From: Rhizomicrobium sp.
GTDB lineage: Bacteria > Pseudomonadota > Alphaproteobacteria > Micropepsales > Micropepsaceae
Length of the DNA: 64,000 bases
Reading direction: 5' to 3'
NCBI GenBank assembly: GCA_037200985.1
Contig: JBBCGJ010000001.1
Span: forward strand, 4,192,756 to 4,256,755
Shown: piece by piece, positions 16,291-25,202 of the stretch
How positions within the stretch are numbered: the first letter of the stretch is position 1
How the letters are laid out: every line of letters begins with the position of its first letter
Position numbers and translations under genes: made by a program
Notes under the pieces: generated by a model
Seen by the model: only the letters and a program-made list of their open reading frames with translations
Database searches by the model: none
Told to the model about the DNA's origin: nothing

Positions 16291-19200
16291 CTATTCCGCC
16301 GGCTGCGCGCTGCGGCGGTCGCCGCCGCCGAACAGGTCGCGCCAGCGGAAATGGCCGGCGCGCTCGCCCAACCGGTCGAGATAGGTGTAGATCACCGGCG
16401 TGATGTAAAGCGTCAGGAGCTGCGAGACGAGCAGCCCGCCGACCACCGCGAGGCCGAGCGGGCGGCGCGCTTCCGATCCGGCGCCGAAGCCGATCGCCAC
16501 CGGCAAAGTGCCCATCAGCGCCGCCATGGTCGTCATCATGATCGGGCGGAAACGCACGATGGCGGCTTCCACGATCGCCTTTTCCGGCGCGACATGCTCG
16601 GTCCTTTGCCGGTGCAGCGCGAAGTCGATCATCATGATGGCGTTCTTCTTCACGATGCCGATCAGCATGATCATGCCGACGAAGGCGTAGATGCTGAGCG
16701 GCGTGTCCGATCCCGTCCAGCCCAGAAGGAAGATCTGGTGGAACAGCCACAGCGTGATCAGCGCGCCCACCGCCGCCGAGGGCAGGCCCGACAGGATGGT
16801 CAGCGGGTGGATGAAGCTCTCATAGAGAATCCCTAAGATGATGTAGACGGTGATGAGCGCGATCGCGAGCAGAAGGCCCATATTGCTCAGCGAGCTCTGG
16901 AAGGCCTGCGCCGTGCCCTGGGCCGAGCCGGTGATCGTGTCGGGAATGTCCAGCTTCTTCTGCACGCGCTCGATGTCGGTCAGCGCGTCGCCCAGCGAGT
17001 AGCCCTTGCCCAGGTTGAACGAGATCGTCACCGCCGGAAGCTGGCCCTGATGGTTGACGGTCAGCGGCATCGTGCCGGGCGTCAGCTTGACCACCGAGCT
17101 CAGTGGCACCAGCGTCGTGCCGTCCGGTCCGGTGAGATAGAGCCGCCGCAGATCGGCCAGCGCGTACTGGTATTGCGGCATCAGCTCCATGATCACGAAA
17201 TACTGGTCGGCCGAGCCGTAGATCGTCGAGACCTGTTCGGTGCCGAAGGCGGCGCCCAGCGCGGTCTCGATCTTGGCCGGCGTGATGCCCAGCGACGCCG
17301 CCTTGTCGCGGTCGATCGTGACGTTCACCGACGGCGCCGAAAGGTCGAGATCGGTGGTCACGTCCTGGAAGCCCGGCGTCGCGGCCAGCGCGTTCATCAG
17401 CTTCAGCGACGCCTGCTGCAGCGCGTCCTGGTCCAGCCCCTGCAGCGTGTACTGGTAGAGCGATTTGGACTGGCGGCCGCCGATCTGGATCGCCGGCGGG
17501 TTCTGCATATAGGTGTTGATGCCGGGCACGGCGGCGAGCTTGGGCCTGAGCTCGCGGATGATCTCGTCCGCCGGCGGCCGGTCGCCCGGGCTCAGCGTCA
17601 AAAGGACCGTGCCGGTGTTGGTGCCGCTGCGCGATCCGCCGCCGCCCACGAACGACATCACGGACTTCACGCCCTTCTGCTTCGCCGCGATCGCCGCGAC
17701 CTTCTGCTGGTAGATCGACATCGCCGCGAAGGAGGTGCGGTCGGAGCCCTCGGTCTGCGCCCGGATCATCCCCTGGTCCTCGGTCGGGATGAAATCCAGC
17801 GGCACCGCGTAGAACAGGCCCACGGTCGCGAACAGGCTCACGAAGAACAGGATCAGGATGAAGCCGCGATGCGCCATGCTCCAGCCCAGGCTGCTTTCAT
17901 AGCCGCCCTGGACGCGGTTGAAGAACCGCTCGCTGCGCTCGTAAAAGCCGCCGGGCTTGTGCGCCTTGGCGGGTTTGAGGAAGCGGCTGGCCAGCATCGG
18001 CGTCAGCGTCACCGACACGATGCCCGACACCACGATGGCGAGCACGATGGTCACCGCGAATTCGTGCAGCAGGCGCCCGACGATCCCGCCCATGAAGACG
18101 AGCGGGATGAACACCGCCGCCAGCGACACCGTCATCGACAGGATGGTGAAGCCGATTTCCTTGGAGCCCTTGATCGCGGCGTCGAGCGGCTTCTCGCCCT
18201 CCTCGATGTGGCGCACGATGTTCTCGAGCATCACGATGGCGTCGTCGACGACGAATCCCACCGACAGCGTCAGCGCCATCAGCGACAGGTTGTCGAGGTT
18301 GTAGCCGAACAGCGACATGCCGGCGAAGGTGCCGATCACCGCGATGGGCAGCGCCAGCGACGGGATCACCGTCGCCGACAGGTTGCGCAGGAAGATGAAG
18401 ATCACCAGCACGACCAGCACCGCGGCGATCAGGAGCGTGCTCTGCACGTCGGCGACGGAGCTGCGGATGAGCTGGCTGCGGTCGTAGATGATGTCGAGCG
18501 TGAGCGACGCCGGAAGCTGCTTGGAGAAGGTCGGCAGGATCGCCTTGATCTCGTCCACCACCTCGATGGTGTTGGAGCCGGGCTGGCGCTGCACCGCGAG
18601 CACCACGGCGCGCTGGCCGTTGAACCAGCTCGCGACCAGGTTGTTCTGCACGCTGTCGATGGCGCGCCCGACGTCCTTGACCCTGACCGGCGCGCCGTTC
18701 TGATAGGCGATCACCTGGTTGTTGAAGGCGGCGCCGGTCATCAACTGGCCGTTGGCGTGGATCAGCGTCGACTGGGTGGGCCCGTTGAGCTGGCCCGTCG
18801 CCTGGTTGACGTTGGCGTTGGCGAGCGCGCCGGCCACCGCGTCGATGCCGATGCCGCGCGCCGCGAGCTGCGCCGGATCGATCTGCACCCGCACCGCGTA
18901 TTTCTGCGAGCCGTAGACGTTGACCTGGGCCACGCCGTTCAGGGTCGAGACCTGCCGCGCCAAAAGCGTCTCGGCGTATTTGTCGACCTCCGACATCGGC
19001 AGGGCCGGCGAATGCAGCGCGATGAAGATCACCGGCTGGTCCGACGGATTGACCTTCCGCAGCGTCGGCGGCGTCGGCATGTTGGTCGGAAGCTGCCGGC
19101 TGGCGGCGGAGATCGCCGACTGCACGTCCTGCGCCGCCGCGTCGATGTTGCGGTCGAGGTCGAATTGCAGCGTGATCGAGGTCGAGCCCGCCGCGCTCGA

Positions 19201-19446
19201 CGAGGTCATCGAGGAGATGCCGGCGATGGTGGAGAACTGGTTCTCCAGCGGCGTGGCGACGGCGGACGCCATCGTGTCCGGATCGGCGCCGGGCAGGCTC
19301 GCCGACACCGTGATGGTCGGGAAATCGACGTTCGGCAATTCGCTGACCGGCAGGCTCGAATAGCCGAACAGGCCGAAGATCACGAGCGCCGCCATGAGCA
19401 GCGTCGTCATCACCGGCTTTTCGATGAACTGCGCCGAGATGTTCAT
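16291..19446 (-). CDS. RND efflux permease, HAE-1 family (MdtB/MuxB-like)
   Basis: A 1051-residue inner-membrane proton antiporter of standard length, starting NISAQFIEKPVMTTLLMAAL. It has the typical SELPNVDFPTITVSASLPGADP beginning in the first porter domain, GFVVDDAIVMLENIVRH in TM4 with the paired Asp proton relay, and FVGMIMLIGIVKKNAIMMIDFAL in the second half. Twelve TM helices and two large periplasmic loops are apparent. It is co-transcribed with the membrane-fusion protein gene 7 bases upstream. No outer-membrane TolC-type gene accompanies it, so it probably borrows one from elsewhere. Confidence 0.95.
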   Translation of the reverse strand: MNISAQFIEKPVMTTLLMAALVIFGLFGYSSLPVSELPNVDFPTITVSASLPGADPDTMASAVATPLENQFSTIAGISSMTSSSAAGSTSITLQFDLDRNIDAAAQDVQSAISAASRQLPTNMPTPPTLRKVNPSDQPVIFIALHSPALPMSEVDKYAETLLARQVSTLNGVAQVNVYGSQKYAVRVQIDPAQLAARGIGIDAVAGALANANVNQATGQLNGPTQSTLIHANGQLMTGAAFNNQVIAYQNGAPVRVKDVGRAIDSVQNNLVASWFNGQRAVVLAVQRQPGSNTIEVVDEIKAILPTFSKQLPASLTLDIIYDRSQLIRSSVADVQSTLLIAAVLVVLVIFIFLRNLSATVIPSLALPIAVIGTFAGMSLFGYNLDNLSLMALTLSVGFVVDDAIVMLENIVRHIEEGEKPLDAAIKGSKEIGFTILSMTVSLAAVFIPLVFMGGIVGRLLHEFAVTIVLAIVVSGIVSVTLTPMLASRFLKPAKAHKPGGFYERSERFFNRVQGGYESSLGWSMAHRGFILILFFVSLFATVGLFYAVPLDFIPTEDQGMIRAQTEGSDRTSFAAMSIYQQKVAAIAAKQKGVKSVMSFVGGGGSRSGTNTGTVLLTLSPGDRPPADEIIRELRPKLAAVPGINTYMQNPPAIQIGGRQSKSLYQYTLQGLDQDALQQASLKLMNALAATPGFQDVTTDLDLSAPSVNVTIDRDKAASLGITPAKIETALGAAFGTEQVSTIYGSADQYFVIMELMPQYQYALADLRRLYLTGPDGTTLVPLSSVVKLTPGTMPLTVNHQGQLPAVTISFNLGKGYSLGDALTDIERVQKKLDIPDTITGSAQGTAQAFQSSLSNMGLLLAIALITVYIILGILYESFIHPLTILSGLPSAAVGALITLWLFHQIFLLGWTGSDTPLSIYAFVGMIMLIGIVKKNAIMMIDFALHRQRTEHVAPEKAIVEAAIVRFRPIMMTTMAALMGTLPVAIGFGAGSEARRPLGLAVVGGLLVSQLLTLYITPVIYTYLDRLGERAGHFRWRDLFGGGDRRSAQPAE

Positions 19447-19453
19447 GGCCGGG

Positions 19454-20659
19454 CTACTTCTTCTGCGGCGCGGCCCGCGCGATCGTCACGGGCTTGCCGG
19501 GAACGACCTTCAATTGCCCGTCGCTGATGACGGTGTCGCCGGGCTTGACGGCGCCCTCGATCGCCGCGGTCGTGCCGTTGTCGCTCACCACCTTCACGGT
19601 CACCATCTGCGCGACGCCGGCCTTCACGACATAGACGAAGCTGGTGGCCGGTCCGAGGTTGATCGCGTCGTGCGGCACCGTGATGGCGCCCTTGATCGTG
19701 TCCAGCACGACGCCGACATCGACGAGCTGGCCCGGCACCAGCGTGCCGTTCTCGTTGCCGAAGGTGGCGCGCAATTCGATCGTGCCGGTCTGGTCGTTCA
19801 CCTGGTTGCCGACGAAGTCGACCGTCGCGGTCAGCGGCGCGCCGCCGCCCTGTTCGGTCAGCGTCACCGCCATGCCCTGCTGGGCCATGCGCTTCTGGAT
19901 CCGCGGCAGGTCGGCCTGCGGCAGGGCGAAGGAGATCTTGATCGGCTGGATCTGCGTGATCACGACCAGCGTCGAGGCCGAAGGGCTCGTCACGCCGACC
20001 TGGGTCATGCCGCTGCCGCTGGGCGTGATCTGGTTGCCCGGCTGGATCATGATCGGGCCAGTCTTGCCGTCGATCGGCGAGCGGATCCGGGTGTATTCCA
20101 GGTTCAGCCGCGCCGCGTCGACATTGGCCTTGGCCACCAGATAGGCGGCCTTGGCGTCGTCGGCATCCTGCGGCGCGACCGCCTTCTGGTCCATCAGCCG
20201 TCCATAGCGCGCCGCCTTGGCCTGCGCGGTGCCCAGCGTCGCCAGGGCGTTGTCCAGCGCCGCCTGGAAGGGGCGCGGATCGATCTGGAAGAGCAGGTCG
20301 CCGCGATGGACGAGCTGGCCCTCGACGAAGAACGCCTTTTGGAGTTCGCCCTGCACGCGGGAGGTCAGTTGCACCATGGCCGGCGACACGACGGTTCCGA
20401 TCGTGTGCTCGACCACCGTCAGGTCCTGGCGGGCGGCGTGCTGCACGACGACCGCCGGCGGCGGCGGCGTGCGGGTCTTGCCGCCGCCCAGCACGGACAC
20501 CAGCACGACGGCCAGGGCGATCAGCAAGGCCAGGCCCAGAAGGCCGAGGATCAGCTTCAGGCGGGAACCGGTCTGCGCATAGGTCCGCCGGACCCTGTCC
20601 GGGATCCCCTGCGTGGCGTCGGGCATCGATTCAAAGGAACTGGGAATGCGGATGTTCAT
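19454..20659 (-). CDS. RND periplasmic adaptor (membrane fusion protein)
   Basis: A 401-residue adaptor with an uncleaved N-terminal anchor (LKLILGLLGLALLIALAVVL, about residues 34-53). The lipoyl half-motifs are VVEHTIGTVVSPAMVQLTSR and LEYTRIRSPIDGKTGPIM, with an alpha-helical hairpin between them (LFQIDPRPFQAALDNALATL and AKAARYG). Beta-barrel and membrane-proximal domains follow. It links the permease at 16291-19446 to an outer-membrane channel. A 20-bp perfect dyad at 20719-20738 lies 60 bases upstream of the start and may be the operator. Confidence 0.94.
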   Translation of the reverse strand: MNIRIPSSFESMPDATQGIPDRVRRTYAQTGSRLKLILGLLGLALLIALAVVLVSVLGGGKTRTPPPPAVVVQHAARQDLTVVEHTIGTVVSPAMVQLTSRVQGELQKAFFVEGQLVHRGDLLFQIDPRPFQAALDNALATLGTAQAKAARYGRLMDQKAVAPQDADDAKAAYLVAKANVDAARLNLEYTRIRSPIDGKTGPIMIQPGNQITPSGSGMTQVGVTSPSASTLVVITQIQPIKISFALPQADLPRIQKRMAQQGMAVTLTEQGGGAPLTATVDFVGNQVNDQTGTIELRATFGNENGTLVPGQLVDVGVVLDTIKGAITVPHDAINLGPATSFVYVVKAGVAQMVTVKVVSDNGTTAAIEGAVKPGDTVISDGQLKVVPGKPVTIARAAPQKK

Positions 20660-20718
20660 TCGTCCGTCGGTCCGTCGGCCTCAAATCGTGACATGGGCTT
20701 GGGCCAATTACCCACCTC

Positions 20719-20738
20719 CCCGGCAAAAGGTTGCCGGG
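20719..20738. promoter_or_regulatory. palindrome upstream of RND efflux operon (candidate repressor operator)
   Basis: CCCGGCAA-AAGG-TTGCCGGG is a perfect 8-bp dyad with a 4-base spacer in the 301-base divergent gap between the efflux operon (starts 20659, minus) and typA (20961, plus). Size and symmetry suit a TetR-type repressor, but no regulator gene is adjacent, and it could also fold as a leader hairpin. Nothing else is recognised in this gap. Confidence 0.4.
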
Positions 20739-20960
20739 TCACATTCCCCGCGCTGTCCTAGCACGGCCTTGGCCAATTTCCAGACTGGCAATGTCGTAAA
20801 CTGTCGTCCGGGCCGAATAGACCCTTAAGTCCGTCACGCAATTGTCTTTTTTCGTAAAATTAACCGCTCAAACCGGCGTGAGGGCCTTTGCCGGCCGCAA
20901 GCTCGGTTGCTCCGGCGAAGGGGCACCTATATAAGCCCGCCCTTCTCGAACGAGCGCCCC

Positions 20961-22787
20961 ATGGACATCCGCAACATCGCCATCATCGCCCATGTCGACC
21001 ATGGCAAGACCACGCTCGTCGACCAGCTCCTCAAGCAATCCGGCTCGGTGCGCGAAAACCAGCACATGGACGAACGCGCCATGGACTCCAACGACCTGGA
21101 GCGCGAGCGCGGCATCACCATCCTGGCCAAATGCACCTCGGTGGAGTGGCACACCACGCGGATCAACATCGTCGACACCCCCGGCCACGCCGATTTCGGC
21201 GGCGAGGTGGAGCGCATCCTCTCCATGGTCGACGGCGTGGTGCTCCTGGTGGACGCCGCCGAATCCGTCATGCCGCAGACCAAATTCGTGCTCTCCAAGG
21301 CCCTGAAACTGGGCCTGAAACCCATCGTGGTGATCAACAAGATCGACCGCTCCGACGCCCAGCCCAAGGAGACGCTGGAATCGATCTTCGACCTGTTCCT
21401 CGCGCTGGAAGCCAATGACGACCAGCTCAACTTCCACTATCTCTACGCCTCGGGCCGCAATGGCTGGGCGGTGAACGAGCTCACCGACGAGCGGCGCAAT
21501 CTCGATCCCCTGTTCAAGCGCATCGTCGAAGACGTGCCGCTGCCCAAGCCGCTGGCGCTGGCCGGCGACGATCACCCGTTCAAGATGCTGGTGACGACGC
21601 TGGAGGCCGACAATTTCCTCGGCCGCATCCTCACCGGCCGCATCGAATCGGGCGCCATCACCGTCAACCGCCAGATCAAGGCGCTGAACCGCGAGGGCGG
21701 CGTGGTCGAGCGCGCCCGCGCCACAAAGCTCCTGGCCTTCCGCGGCCTCGCCCGCGTGCCGGTGGAACGGGCCGAGGCGGGCGATCTGATCGCCATCGCC
21801 GGCCTGCAAAACGCCACCGTCGCCGATACGCTTTGCGACATCTCGGTCGAGGAACCCATCCAGGCCCAGCCGATCGATCCGCCGACTTTGGCGATGACGG
21901 TCTCGGTCAACGATTCCCCGCTGGCCGGCCGCGAAGGCGACAAGGTGCAGTCCCGCGTCATCCGCGACCGCCTCCTGCGCGAGGCCGAGGGCAATGTCGC
22001 GATCAAGGTCAAGGAGACCGGCGAAGGTTCCTTCGAAGTCGCCGGCCGCGGCGAGCTCCAGCTCGGCGTCCTGATCGAAACCATGCGCCGCGAGGGCTTC
22101 GAGGTTTCCATCAGCCGGCCGCGCGTCCTGTTCCAGCAGGGCGAGAAGGGCGAGCGCCTCGAGCCGATCGAGGAAGTCACCGTCGACGTCGACGATCCCT
22201 ATACCGGCGTGGTGATCGACAAGATTTCCCAGCGCAAGGGCGAGATGCAGGACATGCGCCCGACCGGCGCCGGCAAGACCCGCATCGTCTTCAACGCGCC
22301 GTCGCGCGGCCTGATCGGCTATCACGGCGAGTTCCTCACCGACACGCGCGGCACCGGCGTGATGAACCGCATGTTCAAGGAATACGCGCCGCACAAGGGC
22401 CCGGTGCAGGGCCGCATCAACGGCGTCCTGATCTCGACCGGCGACGGCGAGGCGGTGGCCTATGCGCTCTGGTACCTGGAGGAGCGCGGCAAGCTCTTCG
22501 TGGTGCCGGGCACCAAGGTCTATCAGGGCATGATCATCGGCCAGAACGCCAAGGACAACGATCTGGAAGTGAACCCGCTGAAGGCCAAGCAGCTCACCAA
22601 CATCCGCACGACCTCGAAGGACGAGGCGGTGCGCCTGACCCCCATCGTGCCGATGACGCTGGAGCAGGCGATCGCCTATATCGAGGACGACGAGCTGGTC
22701 GAGGTGACGCCGCAGTCGATCCGCATCCGCAAGAAGCAGCTCTCCCCCCACGACCGCAAACGCGCCTCGCGGACGGAGCCGGTCTAG
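20961..22787 (+). CDS. typA: ribosome-associated GTPase TypA/BipA
   Basis: A 608-residue translational GTPase. G1 is [15 protein letters not shown]2 contains RERGITI, G3 is [14 protein letters not shown] and G4 is NKIDR. The EF-G-like domains and the TypA-specific C-terminal domain follow ([25 protein letters not shown] and ending RIRKKQL). TypA acts on 50S assembly and stress or cold adaptation. Start 20961 is chosen because the family begins [15 protein letters not shown]; an upstream in-frame GTG (20907) is unlikely. The stop codon overlaps the convergent brnA stop. Confidence 0.97.
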   Translation: MDIRNIAIIAHVDHGKTTLVDQLLKQSGSVRENQHMDERAMDSNDLERERGITILAKCTSVEWHTTRINIVDTPGHADFGGEVERILSMVDGVVLLVDAAESVMPQTKFVLSKALKLGLKPIVVINKIDRSDAQPKETLESIFDLFLALEANDDQLNFHYLYASGRNGWAVNELTDERRNLDPLFKRIVEDVPLPKPLALAGDDHPFKMLVTTLEADNFLGRILTGRIESGAITVNRQIKALNREGGVVERARATKLLAFRGLARVPVERAEAGDLIAIAGLQNATVADTLCDISVEEPIQAQPIDPPTLAMTVSVNDSPLAGREGDKVQSRVIRDRLLREAEGNVAIKVKETGEGSFEVAGRGELQLGVLIETMRREGFEVSISRPRVLFQQGEKGERLEPIEEVTVDVDDPYTGVVIDKISQRKGEMQDMRPTGAGKTRIVFNAPSRGLIGYHGEFLTDTRGTGVMNRMFKEYAPHKGPVQGRINGVLISTGDGEAVAYALWYLEERGKLFVVPGTKVYQGMIIGQNAKDNDLEVNPLKAKQLTNIRTTSKDEAVRLTPIVPMTLEQAIAYIEDDELVEVTPQSIRIRKKQLSPHDRKRASRTEPV

Positions 22788-23143
22788 GGCCGCCCGACCT
22801 TCACGCCGGTCTTGCGGTGGCTGGCGTAATAGAGGCGCAGTACCCAGTTCATCCTGGTCTGCCAGCCCTTGCCCTGGCCCTTGAACCATTTCACCATGTC
22901 CTCATCGAGGCGGATAGTGACGCTCTTTTTGCCGGGTCGATAGAAAAGACCTACATAAGTAGGCCCCGGCCGCGACTGTTCATCAGTCAATTTTGGGATA
23001 TCACTAAAATCGATTTCCGAGTCCGGCATCTTTTCCAGCGCATCCAACTCGGCCTGAAGCTTAGCGCTTAGCTTTTTTGTCTTCGAACTTCCGGCGTTCC
23101 CTCGGTTCCGCTTTGCGAACCGAGATGATCCGGATGATTTCAA
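22784..23143 (-). CDS. brnA: BrnA antitoxin (TTG start proposed)
   Basis: A BrnA-type antitoxin, about 119 residues from TTG 23143. The family core is clear: KLSAKLQAELDALEKMPDSE, IDFSDIP, GLFYRPGKKSVTIRLDEDMV and the C-terminal helix QTRMNWVLRLYYASHRK. BrnA neutralises BrnT and represses the operon. There is no ATG or GTG just before the conserved RGNAGSSKTKKLSAK part. TTG 23143 (GGAAG 9 bases upstream, inside brnT) keeps the whole conserved N-terminus; TTG 23047 and ATG 23029 would truncate it. The reading frame overlaps brnT by 83 bases under this choice. Its TAG stop overlaps the typA TAG on the other strand. Confidence 0.8.
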   Translation of the reverse strand: MKSSGSSRFAKRNRGNAGSSKTKKLSAKLQAELDALEKMPDSEIDFSDIPKLTDEQSRPGPTYVGLFYRPGKKSVTIRLDEDMVKWFKGQGKGWQTRMNWVLRLYYASHRKTGVKVGRP

Positions 23144-23363
23144 CGTCGTCTTCTTCCCGCGACGTGTGGATGACGATGAGGATCGTACTGCCAACGGCTC
23201 CGACAGTTCTCCAGCGCTCTTCTCCATGTTCGTGGCCTTCCAACTCGGTCTGCGCAAAAGGGTCGTCAAATGCCAGCTCGCCAAGATCGAAGCTGACCTT
23301 ATGCTTCTTGATGTTTGCTTCCGCTTTCGGTCGATGCCACTCAAAACGGCGCTTCTTGCTCAT
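23061..23363 (-). CDS. brnT: BrnT toxin, ribonuclease
   Basis: A 100-residue BrnT-family toxin, first gene of the module. Features include FEWHRPKAEANIKKHKVSFDLGELAFDDP, the HGEERWRTVGAVGSTILIVIHTSRE strand pair and IIRIISVRKAEPRERRKFE. BrnT is a RelE-fold ribonuclease that blocks translation until bound by BrnA; the Lys-His pair in NIKKHKVSF and the Arg/Glu residues of the C-terminal strand correspond to the active-site region. Its promoter at 23442-23470 carries two near-identical 10-base boxes suited to BrnA binding. Confidence 0.92.
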   Translation of the reverse strand: MSKKRRFEWHRPKAEANIKKHKVSFDLGELAFDDPFAQTELEGHEHGEERWRTVGAVGSTILIVIHTSREEDDVEIIRIISVRKAEPRERRKFEDKKAKR

Positions 23364-23439
23364 GCCAGATTGCTCCTGTCCGAGGCTAAATTGTTTTCTT
23401 CTTTCCTTTCAGCCAGCGGACAGGCGCCAACCCGGCATC

Positions 23440-23470
23440 TGTACATACACTCTGTACGTACACTTCTCAA
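23440..23470 (-). promoter_or_regulatory. brnTA promoter with duplicated operator boxes
   Basis: On the minus strand TTGAGA (23465-23470) and TATGTA (23442-23447) are separated by exactly 17 bases. Within and overlapping this spacer lie TGTACGTACA (a perfect palindrome) and TGTATGTACA, 13 bases apart. This is a sensible layout for autorepression by BrnA. The -35 overlaps the last codons of the neighbouring SDR gene. Confidence 0.6.
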
Positions 23471-24318
23471 GACGCCCGCTTCAGCCCCAGCCGTCCCGCC
23501 ACCAGATTGTCGAGCAGGCGCTTGGGCAGCACGTTCACCAGGAAATTCTGGACAGGCTCGGGCGTCACCGTATAGCGCACTTTCGGCTTGGGCGTGGTCA
23601 GCGCGATCCACACCGCTTCGCCCAGCTGCTCCGGCGGCAGGCCCTGCTTGCCCAGCTTGAGCATGTAGTCCTTCACCGCCGTCAGCGACGCCAGATAGGG
23701 CGTGTTGGCGTAGATGCCCGGATCGATCTGGTCGGCCTTGTCCCAGATCGGCGTCGCCACCGCGCCCGGCGCCACCACGATCACGTCGATGCCGAAGATC
23801 ATCAGCTCGCGGCGCAGCGCCTCGCTCAGGCCTTCGAGGCCGAATTTCGATGCGCTATAGGGCCCCATGAACGGGTTGGCGTTCTTGCCGCCGACGGATG
23901 AGATCATCACGATCCGCCCCGGCGCGCCCTTGTAGCTGCGGTCGGCGCCCAGCAGCGGCGCGAAGGCCTGGGTCACGGTCAGCTGCCCCGTCAGGTTGAC
24001 CGCGATCTGGTGCTTGAACTCGTCGAGCTTGAGATAGAGCAGGGGGCCCGCCACCGCGATGCCCGCATTGTTCACGAGTCCCGCCAGGGTCTCGCCGCCC
24101 AGCGCGGCGGCGACCTGCTCGGCGCCCCTGGCCACCGCCGCCTCGTCGGTGACGTCGAAAATGACGGGCACGAAATTCGCCCCGAACTCGGCCTTCAGCC
24201 GCGCGCCGTCGGCCTCCTTGCGCACGCTGCCGAACACGCGGAAGCCCTTGGCGATCAGCACCTTTGCGATGCCCCATCCGATGCCGGTGGATGACCCGGT
24301 AACGACGATGCTTTTCAT
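23467..24318 (-). CDS. short-chain dehydrogenase/reductase (SDR)
   Basis: A 283-residue classical SDR. The cofactor motif is TGSSTGIGWGIA (residues 7-18), NNAG follows in LAGLVNNAGIAV, the catalytic Ser is in IVMISSVGGKN, and the YxxxK pair is in YSASKFGLEG. The long C-terminal region resembles SDRs acting on steroids, retinoids or other lipids, but the substrate is not determined. It diverges from the hisN-like gene with only 53 bases between starts, a compact bidirectional promoter. Confidence 0.92.
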   Translation of the reverse strand: MKSIVVTGSSTGIGWGIAKVLIAKGFRVFGSVRKEADGARLKAEFGANFVPVIFDVTDEAAVARGAEQVAAALGGETLAGLVNNAGIAVAGPLLYLKLDEFKHQIAVNLTGQLTVTQAFAPLLGADRSYKGAPGRIVMISSVGGKNANPFMGPYSASKFGLEGLSEALRRELMIFGIDVIVVAPGAVATPIWDKADQIDPGIYANTPYLASLTAVKDYMLKLGKQGLPPEQLGEAVWIALTTPKPKVRYTVTPEPVQNFLVNVLPKRLLDNLVAGRLGLKRAS

Positions 24319-24371
24319 GGCGGTGCCCTCTTTTGCCTGACATGCAATATAGTGCGGTTCTGGAGATTCCG

Positions 24372-25172
24372 ATGACCGTTCCCGCGCAAACCATCGCCTT
24401 CGCTCACCGCCTTGCCGACGCCGCAGGCGAGGTGATCCGCCCCTATTTCCGCCAGCGCCTGGACATCGCCGACAAGCGCCCGGTGATCCAGGGCCAGGAG
24501 GTGTTCGATCCCGTCACCGAGGCCGACAAGAACGCCGAAAAGGCCATCCGCGCCATCATCGACCGGGAGCGGCCCGAGGACGGCATCCTGGGCGAGGAAT
24601 TCGGCGAGAAGCCCGGCACCACCGGCCTGCGCTGGGTGCTCGATCCGGTGGACGGGACACGCGCCTTCATCAACGGCCGCCACGAATGGGGCTCGCTGAT
24701 CGCGCTGGAAGACGATCTGAAGCCCGTCCTCGGCGTGCTCGACCAGCCCTGGATCGGCGAGCGCTTCGTCGGCGCCAACGGTCAGGCCGAGCTGCATTTC
24801 AGGGGCGCGATCACCCCGCTCCAGACCCGCAAGGGCGTCGCGCTCAAGGATGCCATCCTCTGCGCCACCCATCCCGACGCCTTCTACCAGGAAGGCGAAT
24901 GGGCCGCGTTCCGCCGCGTGCAGAAGAAGGCCCGCCTCACCCGCTGGGGCGGCGACTGCTACATCTTCGGCACCATGGCGCTCGGCTTCTGCGACGTGAT
25001 CGTGGAATCGACCTTCCGCCGCTGGGACGTTGCTGCCCTGATCCCGCTGATCGAAGGCGCCGGCGGCGTCATCACCAACTGGCAGGGCGGAAGCTGCGCC
25101 GAAGGCGGCCAGGTGCTGGCGGCGGGCGATGCGCGGCTGCATGACGAGGTGATGGGTCTGTTGAACGAATAA
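24372..25172 (+). CDS. hisN: histidinol-phosphatase of the inositol monophosphatase family
   Basis: A 266-residue Mg-dependent phosphatase. Metal-site motifs are visible: DPVTEADKNAEKAI, ILGEEFGE, WVLDPVDGTRAFINGRHEWG, and the late FRRWDVAALIPLIEGAGG. The RAFINGRHEWGSLIAL segment favours the HisN branch (histidine biosynthesis, dephosphorylation of histidinol phosphate) over inositol monophosphatase proper. ATG 24372 was chosen; an ATG 13 codons upstream (24333) reaches into the divergent promoter. The gene is not in a his operon here, as is common for hisN. A hairpin separates it from the convergent hydrolase. Confidence 0.85.
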   Translation: MTVPAQTIAFAHRLADAAGEVIRPYFRQRLDIADKRPVIQGQEVFDPVTEADKNAEKAIRAIIDRERPEDGILGEEFGEKPGTTGLRWVLDPVDGTRAFINGRHEWGSLIALEDDLKPVLGVLDQPWIGERFVGANGQAELHFRGAITPLQTRKGVALKDAILCATHPDAFYQEGEWAAFRRVQKKARLTRWGGDCYIFGTMALGFCDVIVESTFRRWDVAALIPLIEGAGGVITNWQGGSCAEGGQVLAAGDARLHDEVMGLLNE

Positions 25173-25201
25173 TTTCCTCCCCCGCTGTTGCGGGGAGGAA
25201 A
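25173..25201. terminator. stem-loop between convergent genes
   Basis: TTTCCTCC-CCCGC pairs with GCGGGGAGGAAA (12 bp with one bulged C) directly after the hisN stop and before the hydrolase stop. There is no strong T run on either side. It belongs in style to the CCCTCC-type hairpins seen at other gene ends. Confidence 0.55.
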
Positions 25202-25202
25202 C

